Source of the DNA: Vallitalea guaymasensis
GTDB taxonomy: Bacteria > Bacillota > Clostridia > Lachnospirales > Vallitaleaceae
Reading direction: 5' to 3'
NCBI RefSeq assembly: GCF_018141425.1
Contig: NZ_CP058561.1
Location: forward strand, 1,240,001-1,304,000
Length of the DNA stretch: 64,000 bases
Of the stretch, positions 59,801-62,622 are shown in pieces; position 1 is the first letter of the stretch, and each line of letters starts with the position of its first letter. The notes beneath the pieces are model-generated. The model was not told the DNA's origin, ran no database searches, and saw nothing but the letters and a program-made list of their open reading frames with translations. Both the position numbers and the translations under genes were made by a program.

Positions 59801-60547
59801 CATTTCTATGGCATATGGTAATACTTCTTTAGAGGGTAAAATCGGAAACGGAACTCCTCTTCTTTCAAGTTCTGCGCCTTGATATCTTTTACCCATAAAT
59901 AGTATTTCCTGAGCTAAACTTACTCCCACTTTCTCTGGGAAAAATAGGGTAGCACCAAATCCAGGTGTAAAGCCGAATTTCATAAAATTAGTAGAATAAT
60001 AGCTTTCCCTGCTCATTACAATAAAATCACAAGACATCCCTAAACACCAGCCAGCTCCGATTCCATGTCCCTGCATAGCAGCGATAACTGGAATTTTACA
60101 GTCTAATGCAATTTTGTATAGATTATTATCCGTATATTTTACCTTACCATTATATATATCTAATAAAGCATCTTGAGTTCCTCCAGATGCAAAATAATTT
60201 TCATAACCAGTAATTATAACAACTTTATAATCAAGATTTTCTTCAATTTCTTTGAATGCTTCAATAAGCCCTAGTGACAGCTCTTTGGAGAACGTATTCT
60301 TATGCTGGTAATCTTTCATTGTCAATTGAACAATACCGGGAGAGATTTCATTCAAATCTATTATTGATTGCTCATTCGTACAATCGTCTTCTATATCAAC
60401 ATTAAGCTCTTTTGTATTGATATTTTCTTCAGTTGAGATTATATTTGGTTCTTTTTTTGTTTCTAATAGATTCTTTAATTCTGATTTTGCATCATCTAGA
60501 CTTATTTTACCTGTTTGTAATGCATTCAATATATCCTTTGATTCCAT
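35804..60547 (-). CDS. Giant trans-AT polyketide synthase, six modules, 8247 residues
   Basis: A single 24.7-kb gene. Domain order with rough residues: docking-like start 1-60, ECH2 61-303, KS 347-770, DH 945-1236, KR 1250-1683, cMT 1707-2086, ACP 2123-2205; KS 2258-2683, KR 2877-3340, ACP 3370-3453; KS 3498-3920, ACP 4147-4226, ACP 4303-4385; ECH2 4408-4653, KS 4693-5118, KR 5300-5706, ACP 5728-5823; KS 5862-6306, DH 6487-6778, KR 6785-7240, ACP 7287-7373; KS 7441-7886, ACP 8130-8216, docking-like tail. No AT or ER domain. Each KS is followed by the flanking linker ending near LPxYPFA. The ATG follows AGGAGG and lies 30 bases after ECH1. KR 2-4 carry the Asp (GIIxD) linked to B-type hydroxyls; KR 1 does not. 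The tail resembles the N-termini of both PKS proteins. Confidence 0.95.
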   Translation of the reverse strand: MESKDILNALQTGKISLDDAKSELKNLLETKKEPNIISTEENINTKELNVDIEDDCTNEQSIIDLNEISPGIVQLTMKDYQHKNTFSKELSLGLIEAFKEIEENLDYKVVIITGYENYFASGGTQDALLDIYNGKVKYTDNNLYKIALDCKIPVIAAMQGHGIGAGWCLGMSCDFIVMSRESYYSTNFMKFGFTPGFGATLFFPEKVGVSLAQEILFMGKRYQGAELERRGVPFPILPSKEVLPYAIEMAKTLAESPRESLVLLKSNMVEPLKNKLSDAIEKEINMQDRTFVNQPEVKKKIDSVFVEMSDAGNKEHKKTEKQYKTDIMKNKKVNNASSSINNGNKNNDIAVIGISGRFPKALDINIFWDNIKNGKDCISRIPSSRWNDEARELDEDTSTDFYCKYMGVLEDIDKFDPLFFNISPVEAELMDPQQRLFLEQCYSCIEDAALNPSSLWGSKCGVFVGCGGSDYEKVLNGQGLMGTAASILSARISYLLNLRGPSLAIDTACSSSLVAITQACDSLILHNSDLALAGGVCVLSGPSMHIMTTKAGMLSQDGKCFTFDDKANGFVPGEGVGVVLLKRLSDAIIDEDMIYGVIKGWGTNQDGKTNGITAPSVNSQIDLEKEVYQRFNIEPETISLVEAHGTATKIGDPIEVEALTESFRAFTKKNNYCALGSVKSNIGHLLAAAGVSSLIKVLLAMKHKMLPPTINYKLLNEHITIDDSPFYINDTLKEWKTTKGMPRRACVSSFGFSGTNAHLVIEEYKPEGGTISIDTDNSEPILFVLSAKTKEQLKVYAEHIKEYIDTHEETSIMDLAYTLQVGREPMDYRVAFEADSRENLLMILEEFYTDNKSDKVFLSHVERTKDKTKDKDIEDKLKKYYQNRQLKQLASLWVKGLDIDWTKLYSKIPQRISLPTYPFARESYWITKQDMKEDSNITLWDKVIPIHPLIHKNTSNLYEIRFSSVFTGEEFFLSDHRVKGEKVLPGVAYLEMARQAVEMATEINTRKYLSIKLKDIYWIDPIVIKEEPREVFINLEPKNQHEIEYKIYTEDENIEDRIVHSQGTAVLDKLSMPYLDIEKTKQICNDKIIKQNECYETFKTIGVDYGIGFKAVEKIFCGEQQVLAKLSLPASLQKTIDDFILHPSMMDSALHALIGLSINSNLIKDSGTGINPYLPFALQQLEIFGRCKTSMWSLVRYSDYDNSNDSVQKLDIDLCDDEGNICVCIKGFTTRELTGEVKNENTTSLDDNKNNKRPVGDIMLVPVWDKVLVEDNHIQEVKNTLIIGKDTKHFNLDDGNEAIQLEINQEDTIDIIIDKLSINNHIDHIIWVADNNPVTCLASDTLIEEQNQGVILLFRFIKAVLKLGYGNKELQWSIITFDTQYVHSKESINPTHASIHGLVGSMVKEYSNWKIRLIDLEGNSNWSISDIKNLPIEGKGHPWVLRNGQWYRHQLLPLNCQASNDTIYEQDGVYVVIGGAGYIGEVWSEYVIRNYNAHVIWIGRRKINDSIQAKIDRIAAIGKAPQYISADAASLEDMKQAYNKIKESHSQIDGVIHSAIVFNEENIKDMTEEGFRNGLSAKIDVSIRIAQIFNKDKLDFVLFFSSLISYIKNPKQSHYAAGCTFEDAFAHQLSKIWSSPAKVINWGYWGEHEMDNRFLQHIHKIGLDLIDSQEGMKALDILLTGPINQIGMIKTNKPIAVEGMNTEEVIDIYNNNFSVDMNALQKDIKEIELCIKPDNYITCEELNHRICRILLGQLQSVGLFEHDRLDKNKVNRLCINKYSRWLEQSMEFLQSANFIKDSGEYYEVINSGMADMDNMWNEWEKVKIPWLQDRSMKAWITLLETTLKKLPEIITGKVPATDIMFPDSSMELVENIYKNNQVADYFNEVLADAVVEYIKQYNKKSSDIRILEIGAGTGGTSSMVFNKVRSYKEYIKEYCYTDISKSFLLYAEKEYGPDNPYITYKIYDLEKSPEQQNIDLNHYDIVIAANVLHATKDIAKSLRNIKKILRKDGLLILNEMVGNSLTAHLTFGLLEGWWLNEDTEIRIKGCPGLYSENWQDVLEKEGYESVFFPAKNKVEFGQQIIVSKSNGVVRKKVSIDRCIESKNTVTIELPKKNTNDRLNTDNNNDEKLREKSTEYIKQLIGKTLKIDINKLDTNDQFEKYGIDSILVIELTNSLRKVFDNISSTIFFEYTTIDAMVEHLIITQKNSLIKLVGLDKIENNNNQKQHEQSINNDSLRKPRTFIKTNESVSTKEKNGSEYEVEDIAVIGISGRYPKACNLNEFWNNLKKGENCISEIPSNRWDWKDYYDEKKGKKGIMYTRWAGFMEDIDKFDPLFFNISPREAERMDPQERLFLEIAYESIEDAGYTPENISTSRKVGVFAGVMNGYYPGGHSFSSIANRVSYIFNFQGPSMALDTACSSSLTALHLALESLYSGSIECAITGGVNLIMHPNHLIRRSEMTMLSEGNECKVFGVGADGFVDGEGVGAVILKPLKKAKKDGDHIYGIIKGSMINTAGKTNGYTVPNPSVQSQLITEALKRAKVNAREISYLEAHGTGTILGDPIEVKGATSAFEKDTKERQFCSIGSVKSNIGHCESAAGVAGLTKLLLQLKYKQLVPSIHSKELNPNIDFDNSPFYVQQELQEWKRPIINIDGVEKECARIAGLSAFGAGGSNAHIVLEEYIPNNESEISYSIMNPVIILLSAKNEEGLCGRVKRLLTAVEQSNYTDKDLMKISYTLQTGRQAMDQRLGLMVTSIQELKEKLMMFLDDEEYIDGLYRGRAKSDTEILSVFGDEDIQTTIDAWIKKDKYQQLVKLWVKGLDIDWNRLYDENKPSRISLPTYPFAKESYWVKETNCIPIKNDTHENLYNTKTEVKEYQEDYQLMTFEEVWKEEPINQSESKNIDKVICFVSGEEYKKNIVDTLHEKDNSSKVIFISKGDQYSKVSSDNYRISANDNNDYIEAFNDIKDNYGVIDTILYLWALEDSSCITDYSPIVYILQGINYVGLRISKILLAGEFTNELDRCYLESWVSFERSMGLIMPDTRISAIIKKTEIESSRVNIKDWINRLYEESSITEIKSALYIEDKRYIHKFQQMTLESKMSVLKENGTYLITGGCGGLGYMFAKHIAKKHLVNLILVGRSPMDNEKESMLKQLEGLGSRVVYIQGDISDQILMKKELEYVKQEFGAINGVIHAAGIIGDESIFVKSIAKFNDIVKPKIYGTMVLDELIDNETLDFMCYFSSSSAILGDFGSCDYSIANRFQMAYAHHRNRKYNKKNTYVINWPLWKDGGMGFESDENSKSYLKLSGQRYLESKEGIQAFESIIAQNKTQHMILVGKPSRVLNFLKIDNDEQHNQKPKLNTFSIIERQEEVEEPNIKEYLEKDLKGYIGEVLKIPQDRLEIDKDLADFGFDSVSMTELASLLTEHYGLNITPSLFFEYSNIEKLINYFQVEHKSQIEEFYKKNTVKPSILTDETYGEETEKLETVNTINNKMETSSNLEPNPNLEPIAIIGMSGRFPNARTVDEMWTIIENGQEVISEIPKDRFDWTQYYGNPIKEKDKTDCKWCGSMPGIWEFDSAFFEITPQEAKKMDPRQRLLLQESWKALEDAGYGHEKLNSNKVGMYVGVEEGDYHKLSEEMSNITSNHNGILAARLSYFLDFNGPNMAINTACSSGLVALHQACMSLRNGECDTAIAAGASTIFTPDGFLAMSKIGMISNTGKCYAFDKRADGMVPGEAVAAVVIKKLSKAKEDNDPIYAVIKGTGINYDGKTNGITAPNGAAQSELMKSVYEKYNINPDNIGYIVTHGTGTRLGDSVEMNSMCKAFKNYTDKEGYCAITSNKTNFGHTGATSGLLSLINLVESINHGVIPASLNCQQENDYTDWSHNPFYVNKHNKPWDLINGRRIGAVSAFGMSGTNAHVVLENYEDEIVSVSEKMPYHLLVFSAKTREALEQKITDMIEMFTVKDISNSDLSNISYTLLVGRQHFNHRCGIIVRDNNEAVTLLRDVLNNRTNQNIFEGTTSRRFQGKKEDYNYGEKLLKESSIQKDKEKYLETLSLLADLYCKGYKLDWKLLFGTNSKSMHLPTYPFIRKTYKISENINKNDIYEPKNNKIMGEQLKMKQEITGKPKNVALNSVVTTKYIPVETDNKNEYVSGKTLQKELVTSLSKLLQVDASDIDADAKFIDMGVDSISGVEWINILNNNYQTTITATKIYDYPTIKEFSSYLEQELNINISPSKEDSHEKQHVALKSLSQFTSKDNNTKNNNTKNNNTKNNNTKNSPNIDSSIKNISLDSTTKAVVNLNPIKTNNTASLQKELVISLSELLQVDASDIDVDTKFIDMGVDSISGVEWIKGLNEKYQTLISATKIYDYPTINEFADFLGSKINSLELPVIKSIAEVIEDKNIISNHDIDNDISENVIDISEIEPGIVLIKMQDHVNKNTFTEDLVNGLTKAFEEIQSNTNNKVVIVTGYDTYFACGGTRESLMAILDGKVKYTDTKLYRLALDCDIPVIAAMQGHGIGAGWCFGMSCDFVVMSRESYYTTNFMKFGFTPGFGSTVIFPEKLGGSLASEILFTGKRYQGIELESRGVPFKILDSKQVLPHAIELAKSLAESPRESLVLLKSNMIRSIKDKLAAAIEDEVMMHDKTFVNKPEVKERIQSSYQPSTERNHGIKKEKDGAKSNINISKDDKQGMRKEIQREDIAIIGMAGRFPEADNLYEFWDNLANGKDCISEITDSRWSLEKYYDEDPQVPGKTYCKHMGLLKDIDKFDPLFFNISPTEAEYMDPQQRLFLENCWNCIEDAGIHPKSLSGQCCGVFVGCGNNDYSKLFEEKELNAQGLTGVSSSFLSARISYLLNLKGPCLALDTACSSSLVAIAQACDSLVLETSDIALAGGVYVMTGPSMHIMTSKAGVLSKGGKCFAFDNRADGFVPGEGTGVILLKRLSDAVRDKDNIYGVIRGWGINQDGKTNGITAPSVKSQINLEKEVYNRFNINPETISYVEAHGTGTKLGDPIEVEALKESFGSFTSKKNYCAIGSVKNNIGHLLAGAGVAGVIKILLSLKHRMLPPMINYETINEHINLEESPFYINNKLKSWETNLDNPRRACISSFGLSGTNAHMVIDEYIPADDDLQKNKDNHNEDTMKAFLLSAKNEEQLNEYAKSMKTFIESNQDVDLRDMAYTLQIGREAMEYRLIITADSKEALMDGLENYTGNNYSTNILMGHVKRNSHDIILFEEDNDAKELLNTWIKGRNLKKLSELWIKGVDIDWNRIYDSSKPSRISLPVYPFAKESYWVPDTKGDTDSNTTSNTLMLEPVWKQKLINYDEIHASYQQHIVMACEIDYLPVGCIPLKSTQDSIDKRYIDYGLQVFERIKDILSTKSNDRVLIQILVPNHNKQHIFSGLSGLLKTVSLENSKVTGQIIELSKWDDTSAISSIIQENSIHPNDKHIKYDNDKRYVKTWKEIDIADRNASIQWKDNGTYLITGGAGGLGILFTEEIAKKVKEPVIILTGRSLLSMKKQNRIKEIEKQGATVIYQQVDISSKGQVNNFIREIEDNYGNIDGILHSAGIIKDNFIIKKQREEILQVLAPKVTGLVNLDKATMSMPMDFFVLFSSGAGAEGNIGQADYSMANAFMDAYSKYRNSLVTTGKRFGKTLSINWPLWKDGGMHVDEDTEQLLKENTGMTAMKTESGINAFYKGLEIGKDQVMVFEGDKSKLERHLKKTLLAEGTFTPVTQDNTLIDTKRLAEKTLYKLKSLLGEITKIGINKIHGDVYLEKYGINSIMITQLNHKLDKVFNDISKTLFYEYQTLDEVNKYLVENYSKECLSWISDEVLHEESTPSIDYGNTTDGDDSGDIKDITVANTSSNYVANREPIAIIGMTGRYPKADNLDEYWNNLKEGKDCISEIPKERWDMEGFYIPDKEEAVRKGRSYCKTGGFINGFADFDPLFFNISPREAVNIDPQERLFIKSCWELFEDAGYTREQLSQKFNNNIGVFVGITKTGYGFYAPKLWEQEKKVYPHTSFSSVANRISYLMNLHGPSMPIDTMCSSSLTAIHEACEHLYRNECEMAIAGGVNLYLHPLSYIELCGKKMLSVDGCCKSFGKDSNGFVPGEGIGSILLKPLSKAIADDDHIYAVIRATSINHGGKTNGYTVPNPIAQGELIRKTLDKAGVDARTVSYIEAHGTGTELGDPIEITGLNQAFGGYTKDTHFCSIGSVKSNIGHLEAAAGVAGVTKIVQQMNNKQIAPSLHSQELNPNINFIKTPFVVQQKLGYWKRPTINIDNEECEYPRIAGLSSFGAGGANAHIIIEEYSVDKKEQIVSDKPKVIVLSAKKKTVLNNIVNNLLTYIEQKGLSDYNLDDISYTLQVGREAMEYRLGLIVDSMAELKMKLQEFLDGQDNIENLYTDRAQYHKNSGLTADENISKTVDDYISRGEYDKVLELWIEGSKVDWDKMYDSIKPHRISLPTYPFIKEKYWVPEEDNCEVQPIKEINQDRKTKLHPLLHENTSDFWEQRFSSTFTGQEFFLNHHRVGDSKILPGVAYLEMVRAAVSQAANVTDELIKIKNVVWIQPVIVDDDPVNINIRLYPKDDGEISYEIYSLSSGDNAGDDSSELIHSQGTVAIDIDEESRNINIRRLQDTCDKAILSSNQCYETFSLAGMNYKEGHKGIDKVYVGNNEVLAKLVLPSVIQNTCDQYILHPCMMDSALQASIGLMFEDNEKKLTLPFTLEEVKIHHSCTKYMWAYLRGSEKSNLEDSVKKIDIDLCDENGKVCVSMKGYTYRTIKEEKGNIIETENKVETLMFQPIWEEAECGSQEEIVSYDNHIVILCGFDEISTNSVENKIEGVKCINLELQESIEEIEGIEGSKASQGTHIENIPIQESYTKCMLSAFNIIKRTISNQTKEHQDNKKQNNKQNTLIQIITKNNRQKKLFAGLSGLLKTAEIESTRLTGQMIQIETDDEEDIINIIKENSKYPENNQISYPNGKRYVKRWEELSEVEYSQDTYLKQDGVYLITGGAGGLGLLFAEDIIKKAKGSKIILAGRSPLNNEKKARLEKTRKTIKTSNIQYKQVDVTDKDMVDKLIKEIKEEYGRLDGIIHSAGIIKDNYIIKKTEEEIKQVMQPKVTGLINLDLLTKDIPLDFFILFSSISGVVGNLGQADYAAANAYMDAYAAYRNQLVEEGYRKGHTLAINWPMWKNGGMKIDEETEKMMEKNMGMTAMENRTGIEAFYKGLALDKDQVMVIEGNSEKIRQKINTLINSSLTKTKTAVSSIDKMSNAIEETVNEIQDIEYIEEIDNTNIEIETIANKIKTTLNQMVSKLLQVKMQDIDADTKLNEYGFDSITFTEFANKLNQKYNLELTPTIFFEYSTIHELTEYLVTDYRNLLIEQLGETATTKGIRKNQEKLVVKQELNINNNKRFIQKKKQVLSAEDKKQMPQEVKKQVEVSKEIKKEEKEEIAVVGISGTFPMARDLEEFWDNLESEKDCIAEIPKERWDWKAYYGDPKKEKNKTNIKWGGFIDEIDEFDPMFFSISPKEAMLMDPQQRLLMMYVWKVIEDAGYSAMKLSGTKTGIFVGTGSTGYNQIISKADVPIEGYTSTGTVPSIGPNRMSYYLDIHGPSEPIETACSSSLVAIHRAVMAIQNGSCDMAIAGGVNTMITPDAHIGFSKAGMLSEDGRCKTFSDKADGYARGEGAGMIMLKRLKDAEEAGDHIYGIIKGTAENHGGRANSLTAPNPKAQAELIKTAYEKAGINPRTVTYIEAHGTGTELGDPIEINGLKAAFKEMYEASKNNQIEDSRCGIGSVKTNIGHLELAAGIAGVIKVLLQMKHKTLVKSLHCETINPYIKLEGSPFYIVNKAEEWKTLKDENGVEIPRRAGISSFGFGGVNAHVLIEEYKPKQKEKIQKNIEIQEMIILSAKTKEQLKERAKQLLHTIKSGQMTEDDLQKIAYTLQVGREPMEERLGVIVKTLDELKARLNDYIEGRESESEFFTGESKRNKETLAILANNEEIQEAVEKWIKKKKYKVLIDLWTKGLYVDWDVLYKDYRPQKISLPVYPFAKKRYWVTKLNQKKDSHEEIRTENNNINIIKKPKQICLSSLSDTNALQSNTPKKEVSKISLIDNHESITRINEKIKEEKIKETNEETIETQINKDSLIKELKVTLSEVLCMKYDDIDTDERFIDIGVDSIIGIEWMQKINKKYNTEIAATKIYDYPTINKFADFLKKKISKLTDNMTLHELVKKVKQGTIDVDEAEGLFYDSTNNQE
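35900..38228 (-). other. Module 6: KS-ACP with beta-branching mark
   Basis: KS with ETACSSSLVAI, EAHGTGTELGD and NIGHLELAAG; ACP with IGVDSIIGIEW, again Trp six residues after the serine. No reducing domain. The partner ECH2 is at the start of the next protein, across the docking-like tail and head. Confidence 0.88.
38430..42963 (-). other. Module 5: KS-DH-KR-ACP
   Basis: KS with DTMCSSSLTAI, EAHGTGTELGD and NIGHLEAAAG; DH with HRVGDSKILP (the usual Gly five residues after... the His block is Asp here) and DSALQ; KR with ITGGAGGLG and DYAAANAY; ACP with YGFDSITF. Predicted output: a double bond, if the DH tolerates the Gly-to-Asp change. Confidence 0.88.
43080..46472 (-). other. Module 4: KS-KR-ACP
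   Basis: KS with DTACSSSLVAI, EAHGTGTKLGD and NIGHLLAGAG, very like module 1 KS; KR with ITGGAGGLG and DYSMANAF; ACP with YGINSIMI. Predicted output: a beta-hydroxyl unit next to a beta-methyl branch. Confidence 0.9.
46590..47325 (-). other. Embedded ECH2 (second copy)
   Basis: PksI-like domain following the tandem ACPs: MQDHVNKNTFTEDL, CGGTRESLM, AAMQGHGIGAGWCFGM and MKFGFTPGFGSTV. By position it should decarboxylate the branch formed on the module 3 ACPs. Confidence 0.87.
47395..50055 (-). other. Module 3: KS-ACP-ACP with beta-branching marks
   Basis: KS has NTACSSGLVAL, THGTGTRLGD and an unusual NFGHTGATSG. Two near-identical ACPs follow, each with MGVDSISGVEW; a Trp six residues after the serine marks carriers recognised by beta-branching enzymes. 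No reducing domain, so a beta-keto group is left for the HCS cassette. Confidence 0.88.
47733..47792 (-). repeat. Four 15-bp tandem repeats in the ACP-ACP linker
   Basis: Units TTTTTAGTATTATTA at 47733, 47748, 47763 (one change) and 47778 encode an Asn/Thr/Lys linker (NNTKN repeated) between the two ACPs of module 3. It is a likely slippage site that changes linker length without a frameshift. Confidence 0.9.
50190..53775 (-). other. Module 2: KS-KR-ACP
   Basis: KS with DTACSSSLTAL, EAHGTGT and NIGHCESAAG; KR with ITGGCGGLG, FSSSSA and DYSIANRF; ACP with FGFDSVSM. Predicted output: a beta-hydroxyl unit. No DH seen. Confidence 0.9.
53935..59510 (-). other. Module 1: KS-DH-KR-cMT-ACP
   Basis: KS has DTACSSS (Cys codon at 59021-59023), HGTAT and NIGHLLAAAG. 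DH has the HRVKGEKVLP catalytic His motif and DSALH. KR has GGAGYIGE and the catalytic Tyr in HYAAGC. The C-methyltransferase has the SAM motif EIGAGTGGTSS. ACP serine is in YGIDSI. Predicted output: an alpha-methyl, alpha-beta unsaturated unit. Confidence 0.88.
59640..60547 (-). other. N-terminal docking-like segment and embedded ECH2 (first copy)
   Basis: ESKDILNALQTGKISLDDA resembles the starts of other AT-less PKS proteins and the tail of this one. Residues 61-303 match PksI: MKDYQHKNTFSKEL, SGGTQDALL, AAMQGHGIGAGWC and MKFGFTPGFGATL. Its substrate would be an ACP of a PKS that is not in the window. Confidence 0.85.
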
Positions 60548-60577
60548 TATATCTGCCTCCTTCCATTAACCTTTTCA

Positions 60578-61342
60578 TCAATTCTCCCAAGGGAATTGTC
60601 CTGTATCAACGAACCTATAGATTCCCTTTAAATTATCTGTATCAGAGAATATCTCTAGATTCGCAGTAAGTGCTGTATCTTTTGATGTAATTAAAAAATC
60701 AGATAAATGACTCATATAACTTTTATATCTTTTTACACCTTTTTTGGATAGATATCTAAGTCGCAGCATATGTTTACCTAACTGGGCATCCCCATTAGTA
60801 CCATAAGAGTCTACTAAACCCCATTTGTAAGCTTGCTCTACGGAAACAGGTTTTGTCATCAAAGTCATGTAGTGAGCTTTTGAATATCCTATTCTTCTGA
60901 TTAAAAAAGGTAGAACACAAGCTGGGAAAAGTCCAAATAGCAATTCTGATAAACTAAAAACAGCTGTATCATTTGCAAGAACAATATCACAAGCTGCTAC
61001 AAAACCTACCCCTCCCGCATTTGCTTTACCACAAACTAATGCAATTGTTATATAGGGACCTGTTGCTATCTTAAGCCATAGATCATATAACGGCTCTGAA
61101 TAGCTCTCTTGCTCCTGTCCATCTGCCATTTTATTATGAACTTCCTTAAAATCTGCACCAAAACAAAAAACCTCTGGTAATCCTTTAAAAACTACTATAG
61201 TAATGGACTCTTCACACATATTAAGCACTTCATTGCATTCATCTATGAGAAGTTTACTTATTGTATTATTAGACTCAGGTCTATTAAATTGTATAAAACA
61301 ACTATTACCTTTAACTTCTACTTTTATTGTTTTGTAATTCAT
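60578..61342 (-). CDS. ECH1 dehydratase of the beta-branching cassette (PksH-like)
   Basis: A 254-residue enoyl-CoA hydratase-fold enzyme that dehydrates the HMG-like intermediate on an ACP. It follows Bacillus PksH closely along its length: FKGLPEVFCFGADF near residue 53, VCGKANAGGVGFVAACD near residue 100, FSLSELLFGLFPACVLPFL near residue 123 and the C-terminal ending TGQFPWE. The ATG at 61340-61342 shares one base with the stop of the HMG-synthase gene (TAATG) and has AGGTGG five bases upstream; a GTG nine bases earlier is less likely. It lies 30 bases before the giant PKS gene. Confidence 0.95.
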   Translation of the reverse strand: MNYKTIKVEVKGNSCFIQFNRPESNNTISKLLIDECNEVLNMCEESITIVVFKGLPEVFCFGADFKEVHNKMADGQEQESYSEPLYDLWLKIATGPYITIALVCGKANAGGVGFVAACDIVLANDTAVFSLSELLFGLFPACVLPFLIRRIGYSKAHYMTLMTKPVSVEQAYKWGLVDSYGTNGDAQLGKHMLRLRYLSKKGVKRYKSYMSHLSDFLITSKDTALTANLEIFSDTDNLKGIYRFVDTGQFPWEN

Positions 61343-62601
61343 TATACCCACCTGTATTCTCTATGAAATTCTTTTATTTCATTTAGAAATAATCTCTTTT
61401 CTCCTTGACACCTGTTCATAATTTTTGATATATTATCCGAATCCATTTTTACATTTCTTGTTCCGAATTTTACCGCATCATTACCTTTTAGCAACAAATC
61501 ATATTCATCCATGGACAATTTATAACGTCTGTCCAAATGTTCACCTATATTAAAACGTTTTTGCAGTTGTTGACCTTGAGGCATTACTACTCCACTATAG
61601 AATTCAGAACAGCAACCTGAACCATATGAAAAAACACCAACTCTCTTTGGTGAGTGGAATTCTCCATTATCAATGGTACTTGCAAGTGCCATATATACTG
61701 TTCCTCCCATTATATTACCTACACGCTGACAAAAAACCATACCAGGCAATACTCGATATTCAAAGTCTTTTTCAATATCTGCAGGTTTGGCTTTACACAT
61801 TTTTCTCATCATGGTACGGTGTGCGCCTTTTACCATTCCTCCAAAAGGAGTATGAAAAGCTAAATATTGGAATGTATCTCTATAATCTACTCCATCTACA
61901 CGTTTTCTATATTCATTGAAGGATTGTTCACAGCAATCCAAATAAGATAATAAAGATAAATCTGAATCTCCAGCCTCTCCATCTGGAACTGGACGACAAG
62001 TATCCATTACCTCATAACCATAATATCCATTAGCTCCTACATCAATCTGAAATACATTAGGTGTCTCACTTACTAATATAGCAACAGCTCCTGCCCCTGT
62101 ACTAGGTTCAGCAAATGACCAATCTGCTGTTAATGCTTCCCCTGGGTCCACTGCTATGAATCTAGCTAGATCTGTGGCTATTACAAGAGCTTTTGCTCCA
62201 GGAGAGGCTTGTGATAATATGAAATTAACAGCCATCTGGAATCCAGCTGTTCCAGAATAGCATGCATTCTTTAATTCAAATAATCGGCAGTTACGATTTA
62301 ATCCTAGATACTCATGTATGTATGTACTCATTGACTTCCCAAAGTCTATACCTGATTCTGAACAAGTAATCAGCAATTCTATACGGTCTTTTTCATCTTC
62401 TGATAGAGAGTCTATTATAGGTTTTGCTGCATTTACCCCATAAGATACAGGATCTTCATATGGAAGAGCCACACTTTTTTCCTTCATCAATAGATTATCA
62501 AACCTAGCTGTATCCAGCTGGCGATGATTTGCTAACTCCATTACGTCAATATAAGCGCTTCCTCCAAACACATTGATTGCTTCAATTCCTACTGTAGTCA
62601 T
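61342..62601 (-). CDS. HMG-CoA synthase-like beta-branching enzyme (PksG-like)
   Basis: A 419-residue HMG-CoA synthase homologue that adds an acetyl unit to the beta-keto group of an ACP-bound polyketide. It tracks Bacillus PksG from start (GIEAINVFGGSAYIDV) to end (EFHREYRW). The catalytic Cys is in LKNACYSGTAG near residue 113, the His in LAFHTPFGGM near residue 248, and the acid region in TCSESGIDFGKS. AGGAGG lies eight bases before the ATG. It lies between the decarboxylating ketosynthase and ECH1, completing the cassette order seen in other trans-AT clusters. Confidence 0.96.
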   Translation of the reverse strand: MTTVGIEAINVFGGSAYIDVMELANHRQLDTARFDNLLMKEKSVALPYEDPVSYGVNAAKPIIDSLSEDEKDRIELLITCSESGIDFGKSMSTYIHEYLGLNRNCRLFELKNACYSGTAGFQMAVNFILSQASPGAKALVIATDLARFIAVDPGEALTADWSFAEPSTGAGAVAILVSETPNVFQIDVGANGYYGYEVMDTCRPVPDGEAGDSDLSLLSYLDCCEQSFNEYRKRVDGVDYRDTFQYLAFHTPFGGMVKGAHRTMMRKMCKAKPADIEKDFEYRVLPGMVFCQRVGNIMGGTVYMALASTIDNGEFHSPKRVGVFSYGSGCCSEFYSGVVMPQGQQLQKRFNIGEHLDRRYKLSMDEYDLLLKGNDAVKFGTRNVKMDSDNISKIMNRCQGEKRLFLNEIKEFHREYRWV

Positions 62602-62622
62602 ATATATTACCTCCTAATATTT

